Counted from the stretch's first letter, positions 49,809 to 61,449 are shown. The stretch is 64,000 nt of DNA from Isoetes taiwanensis (GCA_021234155.1 JAJEKV010000004.1:25961831-26025830); one strand, 5' to 3'. Notes: a model not told the origin generated them from the letters alone. Numbers and translations: made by a program.

Positions 49809-49819
49809 CGCAGCATGTC

Positions 49820-50945
49820 GGAGGCCACCTTGGCATGTTTGAGCCTAGTGTCATTTTGGAGGCCACGCATGTTTGAGCCACTTATGTTGGTTTCAGGTGG
49901 CATATTGGAGCACATGAATGTTTGAGCCACCTGGGCATGTTCGGAGTCAGTGACATGTTGGTTTCAGGTGGCATGTTTGAGCCACCTTGGCATGTTGGTT
50001 TCAGGTGGCATATTGGAGTCCATGTGGCATGCTTGAGCAACCTTGGCATGTTGGATCCAGTGGCATGTTGGTTTAGTCACATGTTTGAGACACCTTAAGA
50101 ATGTGGCATGTTGGAGCTCATAAGTGGCATGTTTGAGCCACTCTTGCATGTCAGTAGTCTAGGTGGCATGTTGGAGCCTACATGGCATGTTTTGAGCCAC
50201 TTTTGTCAAGTGTTTGAACCACCTTAGTATGTTGGAGCCTAGGTGGCATGTTGAAACCCACGTGGCATGTTTAGCTCATCCTGGGCATGCCGAGTTTCCA
50301 GGCACGGTAGCCCGCCATGGCACGCCTGAGACACCCTGGCACGTCCTGTCGAGGTGGCATGCCTGAGCCCACGCCATACTGCCGGGAGCCCAGGTGGCAC
50401 GTTTTCTGGGAGTCCACCTGGGCAATGCCCATGCCCAATCTGGAGATGCCTGAGCTCAACCCCTGGCATGTCAAACCCAGGTGGCATGTTGACTCCAGGC
50501 AAGGCCCGGCTCAAATCCTTGGCACGCCTGAGCCCCGTATTCCGCCATGCCCAGGCTGCACAGCCTGAGCCCAACCCCTGGCGCATCGGTCTTGTGCATG
50601 CCGATTCAATACGCATACTGCCCGAGCTCAATCTGGATACGTCGAGCTCCAGGGTGGCATGAAATAGTCTAACGGGCAATGTCTGAGCCCAATCTCAAGC
50701 ATGCCTGAGCCCAGGTGTCATGTCGGCTCAGGCAATGCCTTAGGCACCTTCCACGTCGGAGTTCTGTAAGACATGTCGAGCCCACGGGCATGTTGGAGCC
50801 TCAGGATGGATGTAGGAGCCCGCGAGATATTTGAGCCACCTTTGGCATGTTTGAGCCTAGGTGGCGGTTATGCTTAGGTATGTTGAGTCAAGACTTTGCA
50901 TGTTGGCGCTTAGGTGACATGTTGGAACCCACTTGGCATGTTTGA
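49820..50945 (-). repeat. Minisatellite, 19-20 bp unit, inverted orientation
   Basis: Reverse complement of the adjacent array: GGTGGCATGTTGGAGCCTA and GTTTGAGCCACCTTGGCATG words on the plus strand. The turn-over lies between about 49808 and 49830. At 50281-50720 the copies become markedly GC-rich (CCTGAGCC instead of TTTGAGCC, GGCACG instead of GGCATG, CCCAGG instead of CCTAGG). Confidence 0.92.
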
Positions 50946-51969
50946 GTTTACCTGATCTAACTGCTGAAGGTATTTTTCATGAATGTAAACAATACGGTTA
51001 CATTCCCAAATTTGAGCATACAAACAATATTCCGTGGTGGTGCTTTTGCTTAAGAAATAGCCTCAAAGAAACCTTTAAAAACCATACTTCCTTAAGAAAT
51101 AAATTCACGAAAAATCTACACCTAGTTATAACCACGCCCACTCAGAAAACCACACTTCTTTAAAAACAAATGTACTTAAAATCTACACCTACTTAAAACC
51201 ACACCTTAAAAAAACTACACTTTAAAACAGATATCAAACTACACCTAGTTATATAAACCAATTTCAAAACCATATAGTTCCTTAAAATAGCTTCTCAAAA
51301 CTACACCTAGTTACAACCACACCGGCTCATAAAACCATACCTCATTAAAAAAACCGCCACTTAAAAACCACACCGCTATAAACCATACACTTCAAAACCA
51401 TACTTTAAAACAACTATTTAAAACTAGCACCCACGTATAAATCATAATTTCAAAAAATGACACCAATTAAAAAAATTACACCACTCGTAAAAAAACTATA
51501 ATTAATTAAAAACAACCACTTAAAAACCACACTTATAAACCACACTCAAAAACTATACTCCATAAAAAAACCACTTAAAACTAATAATATGCTTATAAAC
51601 CACACTTCAAAACCATACTTCTTTGAAAAACAACTATTTAAAAACTACACCTATTTATAAAACCACACCTCAAAAAAACACACTAATTAAAAAAATTACA
51701 CCACTTTAAAACTATACCCTTAAAAACAACCACTTAAAAGCTACACCTCCTTATAAGCCACACTTCAAAAAACTATACTTCCATAAAAACAACTACTTAA
51801 AACTACACCTAGTTATAACCACACCTCAAAAATAACACCTTCTTAAAAACAACATCCCCCAAAAAGCAATACTTCTTTAAAAAAACGACACCTCAAAAAG
51901 AACACACCTTTAAAAAAAATTATAGCTCCTTAAAAACTACATCATTCCTTAATAAACCACACCTCCACA
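50946..51969 (+). repeat. AC-rich tandem array, 70-90 bp units, right arm
   Basis: Units built from AAAACTACACCTAGTTATAA, CCACAC(C/T)TCAAAA and CCATACTTCCTTAAAA words, repeated about ten times with frequent indels. Left-arm counterpart is 47.95-48.75 kb. The first 120 bp (CATTCCCAAATTTGAGCATA and neighbours) match 48620-48750 in reverse complement very closely. Confidence 0.8.
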
Positions 51970-52495
51970 TAACTATATGATTTTTTGGTACCAACGACAT
52001 GTGGTCTTTTTTATTACTGTTTTTAAGGGACCTGCACTGGGGTGGTTGTGGCCAGAACAAGGAGCCACAACAGTCAAGGTCAAAGGCCAAGCTCAAAGAG
52101 AACACTGCCAAGAAGGTGAATACGCAGGCCACGCACGCCAAAGAAGAGGCCGAGAATGTATAAGTGACGGGTCACGCCATGGATTTCAGGCACTTCAAGA
52201 GGCACCAACATTCCCCAAGAATCGTGCCTCCTTCCAGAGTCGGCACCGAGATCCGACAGAGTGTTCAGTATTGGGCCGTAGGCCACCGTATTTTATATAA
52301 GGAGTAAGTAGAGTTGTAGTACCCCAGTTTGAGATGAGTTTTTGGTCTTGTCTCCATTTTGTTTCTCTCATTGCGAGAGCCTGTATCATCATTGATATCA
52401 AAGAGTTTTGTTCTCACTACTGTGTTCTCATTGTTTTCTTTTGTTCTCTCCCCTTTTCCCTTCTCCTTGTTCTCTTTGTGGTAAATCCCGCGTGA
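51970..52495 (+). mobile_element. LTR-like sequence with TATA box
   Basis: Contains TATATAA (52294-52300) and, downstream, a transcript-end-like region: CTTGTCTCCATTTTG, then TCTCATTGCGAGAGCC, TATCATCATTGATATCAA, then T-rich repeats of TTGTTCTC ending near GGTAAATCCCGCGTGACA. This layout is typical of plant LTR U3-R-U5 sequence. No tRNA primer site is clear after it. It does not match the LTR start at 56294, so it is not a plain 5' LTR of the copia element that follows. The left edge is not defined. Confidence 0.6.
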
Positions 52496-52599
52496 CAGCT
52501 ACCGATTCTCCGCTTGATCCATCGTCCTCACAGGGTCACAGGCCTTGCAGGAGTGCCCCCAACCTGCACTCCCAACACCATGAAGTGTGGAAGTTTCTT

Positions 52600-55500
52600 C
52601 CGAAATATATTGAAAAACATTCTCACAACTTGACTTGCTTGAAAATGAATTAAGAAATTTGAAACTTAGAGAAGAAGAAGATGTAGCGAGTTCTTCAACA
52701 AATTTGGATAATATGATAAAGGCATTCGCAGCAAGGTGCAATCATATTTAAAAGGAGCCAAGTTCTTCGATTTCAGGCCATAAGTGAAAATGAAAATTTG
52801 GCCTTGTTTGTAAGAAACACTTGCAAATCTAAAGAAGAGGCTGAGAATCTCTTAAGAACAGAATGGGAACAAAAAAAAGGCAAAATCAAGAAACTCAAGT
52901 TTTGATTGTTAAGAAGAAGGATAAGGTTACTTGTTATCAATGTCATGAGCAGGTCATTATAAAAATGAGGCCCTAAATTAAAAGGGAAAAGGGAGTTTAA
53001 TTGTTTAATTGTGGAGGGAGATGGCATGTGGTCAAGAATGCTCCTACCCAAAGAACTTTGGAAGAGGAAGGAGCAAGTTCAAACAGGCTCGAGGTAAAAA
53101 TATTGAGAAAGTATATCCGACTTTAGAAACTCGAGGGAGAAAAAGGCAAAGTTGAAAGGGTGATCAAGATGATGAGGTAATCAACACTTTGCCATTATTC
53201 ATGGAAGAATATAATGCCGACAATTCGATCTCAATATTATAGTTGATCTTCCGAGCCGAAAGATCGCTTGTGAAGTCACCGAGTTGCTTAGGAAATTTGT
53301 CTCCAACAAACTCGATAACTAAGTTGGTAATGGAGCCTTAACTGCAAATTCAAGGCAGCTATTACAACTTGAAGATTTGGATGGGAAGATTGTTAATATA
53401 GAAGAAGTTTTGTGTAAAGCAAGAATATTAAAAATTTGATCTCTCAGAAGTCGCCTTGTTGGACTTAGGATACAAAGTCACGCTTTGACTCAAAAAGAAT
53501 GTAATGTGCTTAAGTGAATGGAATCTTGAAAATCAAAGAGAGTTGGGAATTTATTTCATGAATGAAATAAAAGCAATGTCAATATAATTCAAGAACTAAA
53601 CCTAGAATTATGGTACAACATTATTTACACACACTTTCATAACTGGAAGCCTTGAAGAAATTAGGTGCCATAAATTACAATGATGATGAAGGAGAAATTC
53701 CTATATGTGATGGGGTGTGCAATAGGCAAATCCAATCGATTACTATTTAAGAAGAGAATCAAAGGCAAGCTCGTGTGTTGGAACTTGTTCATATTGCATT
53801 TATGGTCCTCTCAATGTAAGAAGAGAATACATCACAAGGTATTTTATCACATCTATCGATGATCATGAGAAAATGCAGATTTATTGCCTATCAAGAAAAT
53901 CTCAAGCTCTACAAGCTAAACAATTTCAGGTTGAAGTAGGAAAGAGAACCGCCAAAAGTTAAATGTATAAGATCTGATCATGGAGGAGTATTGATCTAAA
54001 AATTGTATACTGCATTAAACATGGTACCAAGAGAGAGACAACTAACTTGCAGTATAGTCCTCAAATAAAATGGGGCTAATAAAGAAAGAATGTGGACTCC
54101 AATGGATGCAATTAGAGCAATGTTGAAACAAAGTGGATCGCCATGAATTTATGGGAGGAAGTTTTAGATCGCAATTCAGTCCAAAATATATTGCCATCCG
54201 AAGCCTAAAAGCAACAATTTAATGTGAACTTCATGAAAAAATTGACATTGATGTTTAAAACATATGGTTGTCTCACATGTCTCATAAAACCAATAGAATT
54301 GAGAAAAGTTGGATGACAAGGTAGGTTGGGTTTCTTTGTTGGTTATGATGTCAATCTATAAAAAGGTGATTTTTATCCAGAAAAAAACAAATCATTATCA
54401 TACAGAGATGTTCTATTCGGCGAAAAGTAGTCTACAAAGATAAATATGGGCAAGGAGTCAAGATCAAAAGAACCCCGGTTCAAAATGAGAAGAATGGTAA
54501 AAATTTAGATCCGATGACAATGAGGACATAGACAATGCCAAATGTGATGTGACCCCCGATATTGAAAGAATATGCAGAAGAGGTTAAGGAACCTGGAAAA
54601 TTGCTGAGGCACCTAAAATCGAAAATGCTAAGGAAGGCATGATAAAAGGAAACAAGCTGAAAGATTGATTGAAGCAAATTTAGGAGAAACACCATATGGA
54701 AGAATCAAGAAGGCAAGAGCAGTATAATTTGTTATAAGAATTACCCTATGAGCAACCATGACTATTCTAGAAATGAATTAATACCGTAGTTATGAGGAAG
54801 GTAATACATAACAAAGATGAATGGTTAAAGGCTATGAAAGAGGAGAGCTAACTTCTTTATGATACACAAACATATGATTTTGTTAAACCTCAAGAAGGAA
54901 AAATATTATTGGAAGCAAGTGGGATATTTAGAATCAACAAAATCCTGATGGTGCCAAAAATACAAAGCAAGGTTGGTAGCTCAAGGCTACCCAAAAGAAG
55001 GGAAGAGATTATGAGGAAACTTATTCTCCAATTGTAAACTTACTAGTATCGTGGTTCTTTTAGCAATGGCAAATGCTTTGGAGTTAGAACCCATCAAGCA
55101 TGGATGTGAAAACCGCCTCTTAAATGCCAATTGAAGAAGAGGCCTACATGAAAACAAACACATGGGTTTGAAGTAAACAAAGACATGGTAATACGGAAGT
55201 TGAACAAAGGCTGTCTATGGCTTAAACAATCACCACGTAGAATGGTATCTATGCATGGACCATTTTTGAAAGAACAACTTTGAAAAAATTAAAAAATGAT
55301 GGAAACTTATACAGACGGAAAAGGAGACAATTTTGCATCATTGCACTTTATGTGGATGATTGTATCATGGCAATAATATTAAGGAACATCTTGAATGAAT
55401 GCAAGAATATTTTTAAAATCAATACCTAAATGATGTGATCTTGGAGAACTAAGAAAGTTTTAGAATTGGAAGAATTAGAAACAAAAAGGAAAGATCTTGG

Positions 55501-56293
55501 AAGCTAAGTCAAAGCAAACATGTGGAGAATATGGTAAATGGTGTTTAATCCGAAAGTAACGTATTAAAATCTTATGCTACTGTGGCATACGCTGACCGAT
55601 AATCAAATTCAAAGTGAAGAAGAGAGCTGGCGTAAATGGAACCCATTTCTTTATAGAGCTCTGTTGGTTGTCTCGCCTATTTGGCTAATAGCACAAGACC
55701 CCATATAGCTTATGCAAGAATATATTGAGCAAGGAGATGCCATAATCCTACAAAAGAACTCCTCGAGGCTGGAAACGTGGTACTCAAGTATTTATGGTAC
55801 TCAACATCATGGAATTATATATTATCATAATTTGAAATTATTAGCCACAAGGATGCAGATTAGAGACTTGGAATGTAGAAAATAACCTCAAGTAATTTTT
55901 CTAGGTGGTGGTGTCATAACTTGAAAATGTAAAACACCGCTATAGCCAGCTGAGTTCAACCAAGGTATATGCACTCTGCCTCCTTAGTTGCCATGAAGTT
56001 GTCTCAACAAGGAAAGATTAATAGATGAATTAAATGTGAAACAAAGTTGAAGTAATAGAAATCATGATGATAGTCAAAGCTGCATTGCTATAGTCAAGAA
56101 TCCAATTGCACATGAGAGGATGCCATCGAGCTCAAATATCTATTTTATCGTGGATCTCATAAAAGATATATCCAAATGAGGTATGTTGATATCGCCAAAC
56201 AATTATTACATTTTCAAAAGCACTTGCAGAAAATAAAATTTAAACAGTTTAGGAACAATCTCAATATTGTCAACTAGTAAGCTGAAGGAGAAG
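52600..56293 (+). pseudogene. Dead Ty1/copia element, gag-pol internal region
   Basis: In order, across three frames: gag with a CX2CX4H-type knuckle, CYQCHEQ then HYKNE (about 52930-52970), and a degenerate second knuckle, FNCGGRWHVVKNA (52996-53040). The pre-integrase stretch has CDG with a homopolymer insertion (53690-53710), then IGKSNRLLFK. Integrase has IRSDHGG (53968-53990) and a KQSG-P block. RT shows DFVKPQEGK (54875), YEETYSPIV (55010), AMANALELEP (55065) and the catalytic box CIIALYVDDCIMA (55333-55375). RNase H side has GCLAYLANSTRPHIAYA (55665-55715). The end block has ALAENK then FRNNLNIVN, and a purine tract GCTGAAGGAGAAG ends at 56293. Numerous indels make it inactive as read. 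It is mirrored at 44.4-47.45 kb. Confidence 0.88.
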
Positions 56294-56600
56294 TGTTAGT
56301 TTTGCTCAGCTTATAGTTGACAAAATAGAGTTGATAACAGAGTGCAAGATTATCTTCTACAGTGTTGCAAACTTGGGTATTCATTGTTGCAGCTCAGCAA
56401 ATACATGAGCCTAAGGTTCATTCAATGATGAAATGCTTATTCATTTGTTTTATTAAACCCATGGTTCAATGGTTGGAAAAGAGGCGATTTTCTTCAATAA
56501 GCCTGTGGGATAATTGTAATGGAGCTTTATTTTCTGCACGAGCTCGGGATAATGCTAAAATGCGCTTCTAAGTTTAGTGTGTGACCAACGCTATCCTTTC
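56294..56600 (+). mobile_element. Copia 3' LTR (start defined, end not)
   Basis: It starts with TGTTAGTTTTGCTCAGC directly after the purine tract that ends the copia internal region, as expected for an LTR. It includes an in-frame-looking but irrelevant 69-codon ORF. No second copy of this LTR is seen upstream of 52.6 kb in the right arm, so the element lacks its matching 5' LTR. The 3' boundary and target-site duplication are not recognisable. Confidence 0.65.
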
Positions 56601-56759
56601 CTACACCACGAACGCATCATATATAATCATGAGGAGCTAGCAAATGCACCTGATTGTGCTGCACCCAGTTTGTACCTGCATTTCAAGGCCGAGCTTTTTG
56701 GTCAACCTAGCTATGTGATTTTTGGCCCACATCGTAGCTACGTATTATTGCTATGAGAT

Positions 56760-57220
56760 AACCCTAAGCCATGTAGTCTGAGTTCAACCACCTGGGTCTC
56801 TATGTCTGAGTTAAATCCATGTTCCCTCGACCAAGTTCCACCATGTGGGATTCAATGTCAGAGTTAACCACATGCCACAAGATCCAAGTTCAGCCATATG
56901 GGTATGGGTATTTGAGATAACCCTAAAACCATATAATACGAGTTCAGCCATCAAGACTTGGGTGTTCGAGCGAATCCCATGTTATATAATCCGAGGTAAC
57001 CCTTATAAGGTTTGATGCCTGATTTAAACCCCGGATCTATGGTCTGAGTTCAGCCATATGGGTATGGATGTCCGAGATAACTAAGCCACATGGTCTGAGT
57101 TTAGCCACTTGGGTATTGATGTCCAAGTTAAAACCATGTTCTTGGGTCCAAGTTCAACCACGGGCCTCGATGTTCGAGTTAACCACGTGCCACGTGATCC
57201 AAGTTCAATCTTCTCTTCAT
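56760..57220 (+). repeat. Tandem repeat, about 50-bp unit
   Basis: Diverged units of the form GTCTGAGTTCAGCCA, TATGGGTATGGATGTC, CGAGATAACCCTAAGCCAC. At least eight are recognisable. Variants alternate TCTGAGTT and TCCAAGTT starts. No coding potential. The left-arm partner lies at about 43.6-44.0 kb. Confidence 0.75.
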
Positions 57221-57625
57221 CACATATAGTGATGATATGATAGGTGTCAAATGAAAACTAGTCGCTAGTCATTTGGGAGAAGAATGTTACATGCAAATTG
57301 TATGTGCAGTTCACGTAATCATTCTAAGATTGCATTATAAAGACTTATTATTCATTACTCCATTACATTATGGATTGATACAAGATATTATCTTTTGGTG
57401 TCTGAATTAACCACATGCCACGTAGTCCAAACTCAACCTTCTCTTCATCACACATACAATGATAAAATGATAGGTGTCAAATTAAAACTTGTCGCTAGCC
57501 ATTGTGAATGTGACATGAAATTTGTTTGTACAGTTTACATAATCATTCTAAGATTGCATTATAAAGACTTATTATTGATTATTACTCCATTACATTTTAT
57601 GGATTGATACAATATATTACCTTGT
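57168..57625 (+). repeat. Two-copy tandem duplication, about 227-bp unit
   Basis: Copy 1 is 57168-57394 and copy 2 is 57395-57625. Shared blocks include TTAACCAC(A/G)TGCCACGT, CTTCTCTTCATCACA, GATAGGTGTCAAAT, AATCATTCTAAGATTGCATT, ATAAAGACTTATTATT and ATGGATTGATACAA. The copies are roughly 85-90 percent alike by eye. Two copies of part of it are also visible in the left arm. Confidence 0.88.
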
Positions 57626-57666
57626 AAAAGTCACACTTCCCATCATCGTCTTAGTTGTCACGTTGT

Positions 57667-57754
57667 AAATCCATATGACTTAGACGTAAACGAACCAAAT
57701 ATATAAACTCAAATCCATATGGCTTACACATAAATGAACCAAATATATCAACTC
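57667..57754 (+). repeat. 44-bp perfect-length tandem duplication
   Basis: AAATCCATATG(A/G)CTTA then AACTC, 57667-57710 and 57711-57754, with only a few substitutions. Both copies are recognisable in the left arm near 43.2-43.3 kb. Confidence 0.85.
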
Positions 57755-58940
57755 TTTGACATTATGCATGATGACAATCACGTCACGCGCATCAGATGTC
57801 AATCAGGTCACATATTATGGTAGGCAGTTGTTGTTGCTCTATAGTATCTTTGACCTGGTAATCTGCAATGGACTGGCACAATGGCAGTCCTCTCGCAAGC
57901 ACACTCGCAAGCAGGAGAATCAGGAGGGCAAATCTAGTTTGGTGGACTATATGTTGGTGGCTGAACAGGATATATATGTCATCAAGCACTTCTGAATGGG
58001 AACATCTAGTAGGGATGAGGAGGCAGACTCAAACCATCTACCACTCTACTTGCAACTGGCTTGTAGGTTGTTCCAGCCTCTTGTGCGGCAACTCCTCACA
58101 TGCTTTAGCGACAATTATACTATGAACACACAGAGGCTTACGCTCTTATGCTCATAGATGACTTGCCAGACATTTTGCAGTTCTCTACGCTAGAGCAACA
58201 AGCGGACATACTGATTGACGTCCTCGGGACTGTTGCAAAAAGGAGCTTTAGGAGAAGCCACTCTCGACGGACCATGGGAGCAACAACCTTCGCACATAAC
58301 TAGTGGTTTGATGCAGAGTGAAAGGGACAAAAATGCAGCTCCGCCAGATCAAAGACCCTGCTCTACACCCACATGTAGTCAGAAAATACCGCCTTTTCCT
58401 TAAGGTTAAGAATGCAAGATACATCGCAGCTCATCAATAAGAAATGTTTCTTCCTCCTAGATCGTCATCCCAAGACCTTCCTCGCGAGGTGCCCAAAATG
58501 CCGCATAACTTATAGGTAGCTATTACTCCCAAACAATAGGCAATTTCCAGCAGCCTATGACCCTCGTGGAGGCACAAGCAAGAGCACTCTATAGCAAGGC
58601 CTCCCAGTGCTAAATCATAGAGGTAGATGCAGATCAAGGCTTATAGTTCTAACCAAATGGAAAAGCATTGGACCTGGATGGTATGTAGATAGAGCTACTC
58701 AATTGGGCAGAATTATAGCATTTACCGCCGACGCTATGTCTGGGGCTGTGACGCTATAGGATGGTCCCCGTTTAAAGATTATTTCTACTTGTTTGTTTAA
58801 ACTTGGGATTAGTAACCACCTTTTGGCTCCCAAGTTTGTATGAATAAAGGAATTTGAAACAAGTAGTTCTTGAAGTGTTTGTGCTAGACATTGCTGCAAG
58901 TTTGGAAAAATATAAGTATCAAGTTGTCTTTTCCTAACAG
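57755..58940 (+). other. Probable upstream (gag-side) part of the gypsy element
   Basis: This stretch lies directly upstream of the gypsy RT on the same strand. Short plus-strand frames have gag-like features: a Gln/Arg-rich stretch near 57880-57950, and FLLDRHPKTFLARCPKC near 58447-58500, whose last residues could be a broken zinc knuckle. I cannot identify a protease. The assignment is positional. Confidence 0.35.
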
Positions 58941-58949
58941 TATCAACGA

Positions 58950-61240
58950 GCATACCGATAAATCCAAACTACGCTATGAATGTCAAAGAGGAATTAGAAA
59001 AGTTGCTTCAAGCTGATTTTATTTTTGAAGTTGAGACGAGGACGGGGTTCTCACCCATCAGTTATTGTTAAAGAAAATGGAAAACTACGCTGCTTATGAG
59101 ATTTCGTGAGATTAAATGTCGGACCTGAAAGAGACCATTCGCCTTTTGCGATCGTTTTAGAAAATTGCGGTGTCTCTAATGTTACTCATTTATGGCTGCT
59201 TTTTCAAAAAGTTACAATCAAATTAAAATTCACCCCGATGACCAATTAAAAAGGACTTTTATCACGCACTGTACTTATACTATAGTTATGCTCCTTTTGG
59301 GCTAACTAATGCTCCATCCCTTTCCAACGAGTAATGCTTCAAGTCTTTAAAGTTTCCATTGGAGATTTATGAGATCTTCTTAGATTTATTTATTAGCCTT
59401 CAAGACTATGATGACCACGCTAAATTAGAACGGTGCTCAAAACGATGCTTCCATAATATGAGTGCCTGAACCCGAAGTGTGTCTTCCTCACACATAGCAT
59501 GCTTTTAGGTCAGTGTAGTTTGTAAAGATGGCTTAATGACGAATCCAAGTAAAATTAAAGTGATACTAGACATGCCTCCACCGCAACATTACACATTTGA
59601 GAAGATTTTTATGTACAAATTACTATAAGCAGTTGGGGTGCAAAGATTTCGTATGGCGACCCCTGCTAATCGAGCTCACAAGTCTCAAAGAAATACATTT
59701 GGACAGACAATAAAAGGCTTTGAGGCGTTAAAGCACATTCTAGCTTCTCGCCTTACACTTATATCACCTCGTTGACTGAATTCCATGTTCATATAGATGC
59801 TTCCAAAATCATGGGGAGTTGTGTTAGCACAAAGAAAAGACGGTAACAAGGATCAACCGATTTACTACGAAGCAAACAGCTAAATGAGTACGAAAGAACT
59901 ATACAACTACCGAACGTGAAGGTTTAGCAATGGTTTTTGCTATTCAAAAGTTCGCCATTATCTTCTCGAATTACTTTATTTCTATGTAGATCACTGTGCC
60001 TTGTTGTATTTTAATAAATAAAACCTTTGCAATTACGGTGCCTTGACATATCACAACAAGCTGCTCATTCTACAAGAGTTTAATTTTAAAGTACAGCAAA
60101 CCCGAACTTCATATACAAGACTGATCATCTATCAAGATTAACTAATTCAAGGAACCTCCCCACTGTAATATATGATGATCTACCCGATGTTAACTTGTTT
60201 AGTAAATGCCATCCCCACCTTGGTATGTAGGCATCGCAGAATATTTCCACCTCCGGAACTCTTCCTCCCTAATTAGATGTCTCCGAAGAAAGAGTTCAAT
60301 TTTAAAAGCAGCAACACCATACCGCCTATAGCGGTCAGCTTAGTATAAAAAGGAAAATATCATATTCTTCGTCGTGTGCTCACACGAAACTCAAGACATT
60401 AAACAAGGTTAATATGAAGGTCCTATGGCGGCACTTTGTCGGTGAATTAACGACAAGAAAGATATTGTGTCGGATTTGCACAACCTTTTACAGATGTTTA
60501 GTGAGGCTCACTTTGTGATATTTGTCAACGATCGTAAAACCACAAGAAAGACATCATATGCCCTTACAACCTATACTGCTGCTGGGGCCCTTTGAAAAAT
60601 GGGGTATTGACTTTGTTGGCCCTCAGGATCCCCCACCAAGAAACAAGGGCTCAATATATTCGTACTCACGTAATTATCATACCAATGGGCTTTGTGCCAA
60701 GGCCCTTAAAGACACACGGCAAAAGAAGTGTTGCAAAGGTCATGTACCATCAAATTCATTACCGCTTTGGATGCCCCATTGAACTTGTCGACCATCATGT
60801 GTACATTTCATAAATGACACCATTGGAAACTCCTCACGAGATTTCAATTTCACAAGAAGTCCACGATACTACCCACGTGCTAATGGTCAGTTTAGCCTAA
60901 TTAATAAAAATATTGGTTAACATTTAAAGAAAGTATGTGAATCATCAAGGAAAGATTAGAGCTCAAGTTACTGGCCGCTTTGTGGGCTACGTAACGTACA
61001 TATAAAAACTATTACAAATCATACCCCTTCCAACTCACATATGGAATAGAAGCCATCCTACCATTTGAGTTCATTATCCCAAGCTTAAGGGTGGGCATTC
61101 ATAGAATGAGGATGTGCCTCACTTCAAAATAGATTATTGTTGTGGATCAAAAATTAAAATCATTTCATTTCCAAGACAATAACAAGGTCTATTATAGTTT
61201 ATCTAAGGTACAACATCCGGTGAAAAATTAAAATTACCGG
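58950..61240 (+). pseudogene. Dead Ty3/gypsy element, RT-RNase H-integrase
   Basis: RT is seen as NVKEELEKLLQADFIFEVE (58980-59035), a KENGKLRCL stretch (59067-59095), YAPFGLTNAPS (59287-59318, the family's M-P-F-G-L-x-N-A-P block), then IFLDLF where Y-x-D-D is expected (59373-59392). A KDGLMTNPSKIKVI block is at about 59530-59570. RNase H is seen as GVVLAQRKDGNKDQPIYY at 59815-59870, and the His/Tyr-rich FRHYLL region follows in another frame. Integrase shows GPFEKWGIDFVGP (60585-60625, first catalytic Asp) and CPIELVDHH (second Asp region, about 60770-60800), then AALWAT, TPFQLTYG-like and EAILPFE blocks (60980-61075). Many frameshifts. It is mirrored at 40.3-42.35 kb. Confidence 0.88.
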
Positions 61241-61365
61241 CTTGGACCATTCCAAATTCATAAAGTATATCAAAATGGTTCTGTTCAATCCACAAGATTT
61301 TGGATGGAAACCTTTGCCTAATTACGGAATGGGTGTCATTAAAACCCTAAGCAAAGAAGTCAAAC

Positions 61366-61442
61366 CTGCTAATATGGTAAAACCAAACACTAAAGTTTTG
61401 CATCAAGTTAATATGGTAAAAACCAAAGACCAAAGTTTTGCA
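61366..61442 (+). repeat. Two-copy tandem repeat, about 39-bp unit
   Basis: TTAATATGGTAAAAACCAAA-type words followed by AAAGTTTTGCA occur twice, at 61366-61402 and 61405-61442, just downstream of the gypsy integrase. Confidence 0.7.
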
Positions 61443-61449
61443 CCGCTTC

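Larger units (their letters stand above)
38000..49810 (-). repeat. Left arm of giant inverted repeat (GC-rich arm)
   Basis: Read on the minus strand from 49.81 kb downward, this arm repeats in order what the plus strand shows from 49.82 kb upward. Anchor pairs (left / right): 48620-48750 / 50948-51065; 47505-47640 / 52335-52475; 47098-47210 / 52880-53030; 46490-46580 / 53670-53775; 45455-45640 / 54868-55075; 44425-44442 / 56258-56278; 44235-44290 / 56446-56510; 43357-43508 / 57430-57620; 42013-42033 / 59245-59265; 41571-41585 / 59815-59830; 40927-40975 / 60572-60620; 38480-38600 / 63485-63630. The coordinate sum drifts from 99.6 to 102.1 kb, so the left arm is the shorter. The outer boundary was not found. 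Confidence 0.88.

Noticed and set aside
48751-50945. CRISPR-like array
   Set aside because: The repeats are directly adjacent with no unique spacers, vary in sequence, reverse orientation in the middle, and lie in retrotransposon-rich eukaryotic DNA.
47950-52000. Simple methyl-CpG decay as the cause of the arm difference
   Set aside because: Many differences are at CpG and fit at first sight, but others are not (for example AGTT against AGCC), and the right arm keeps the protein motifs better, so it is unlikely to be only the decayed version.
47455-52495. Two independent head-to-head copia insertions
   Set aside because: The homology does not stop at the copia ends. It continues through the post-LTR tandem repeats and the gypsy element in both directions.
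47455-52495. A foldback transposon limited to the central 5 kb
   Set aside because: This was my first reading of the inverted LTR-like tails around the minisatellite, but the inverted repeat extends at least to 38.5 and 63.6 kb, far beyond any element boundary.
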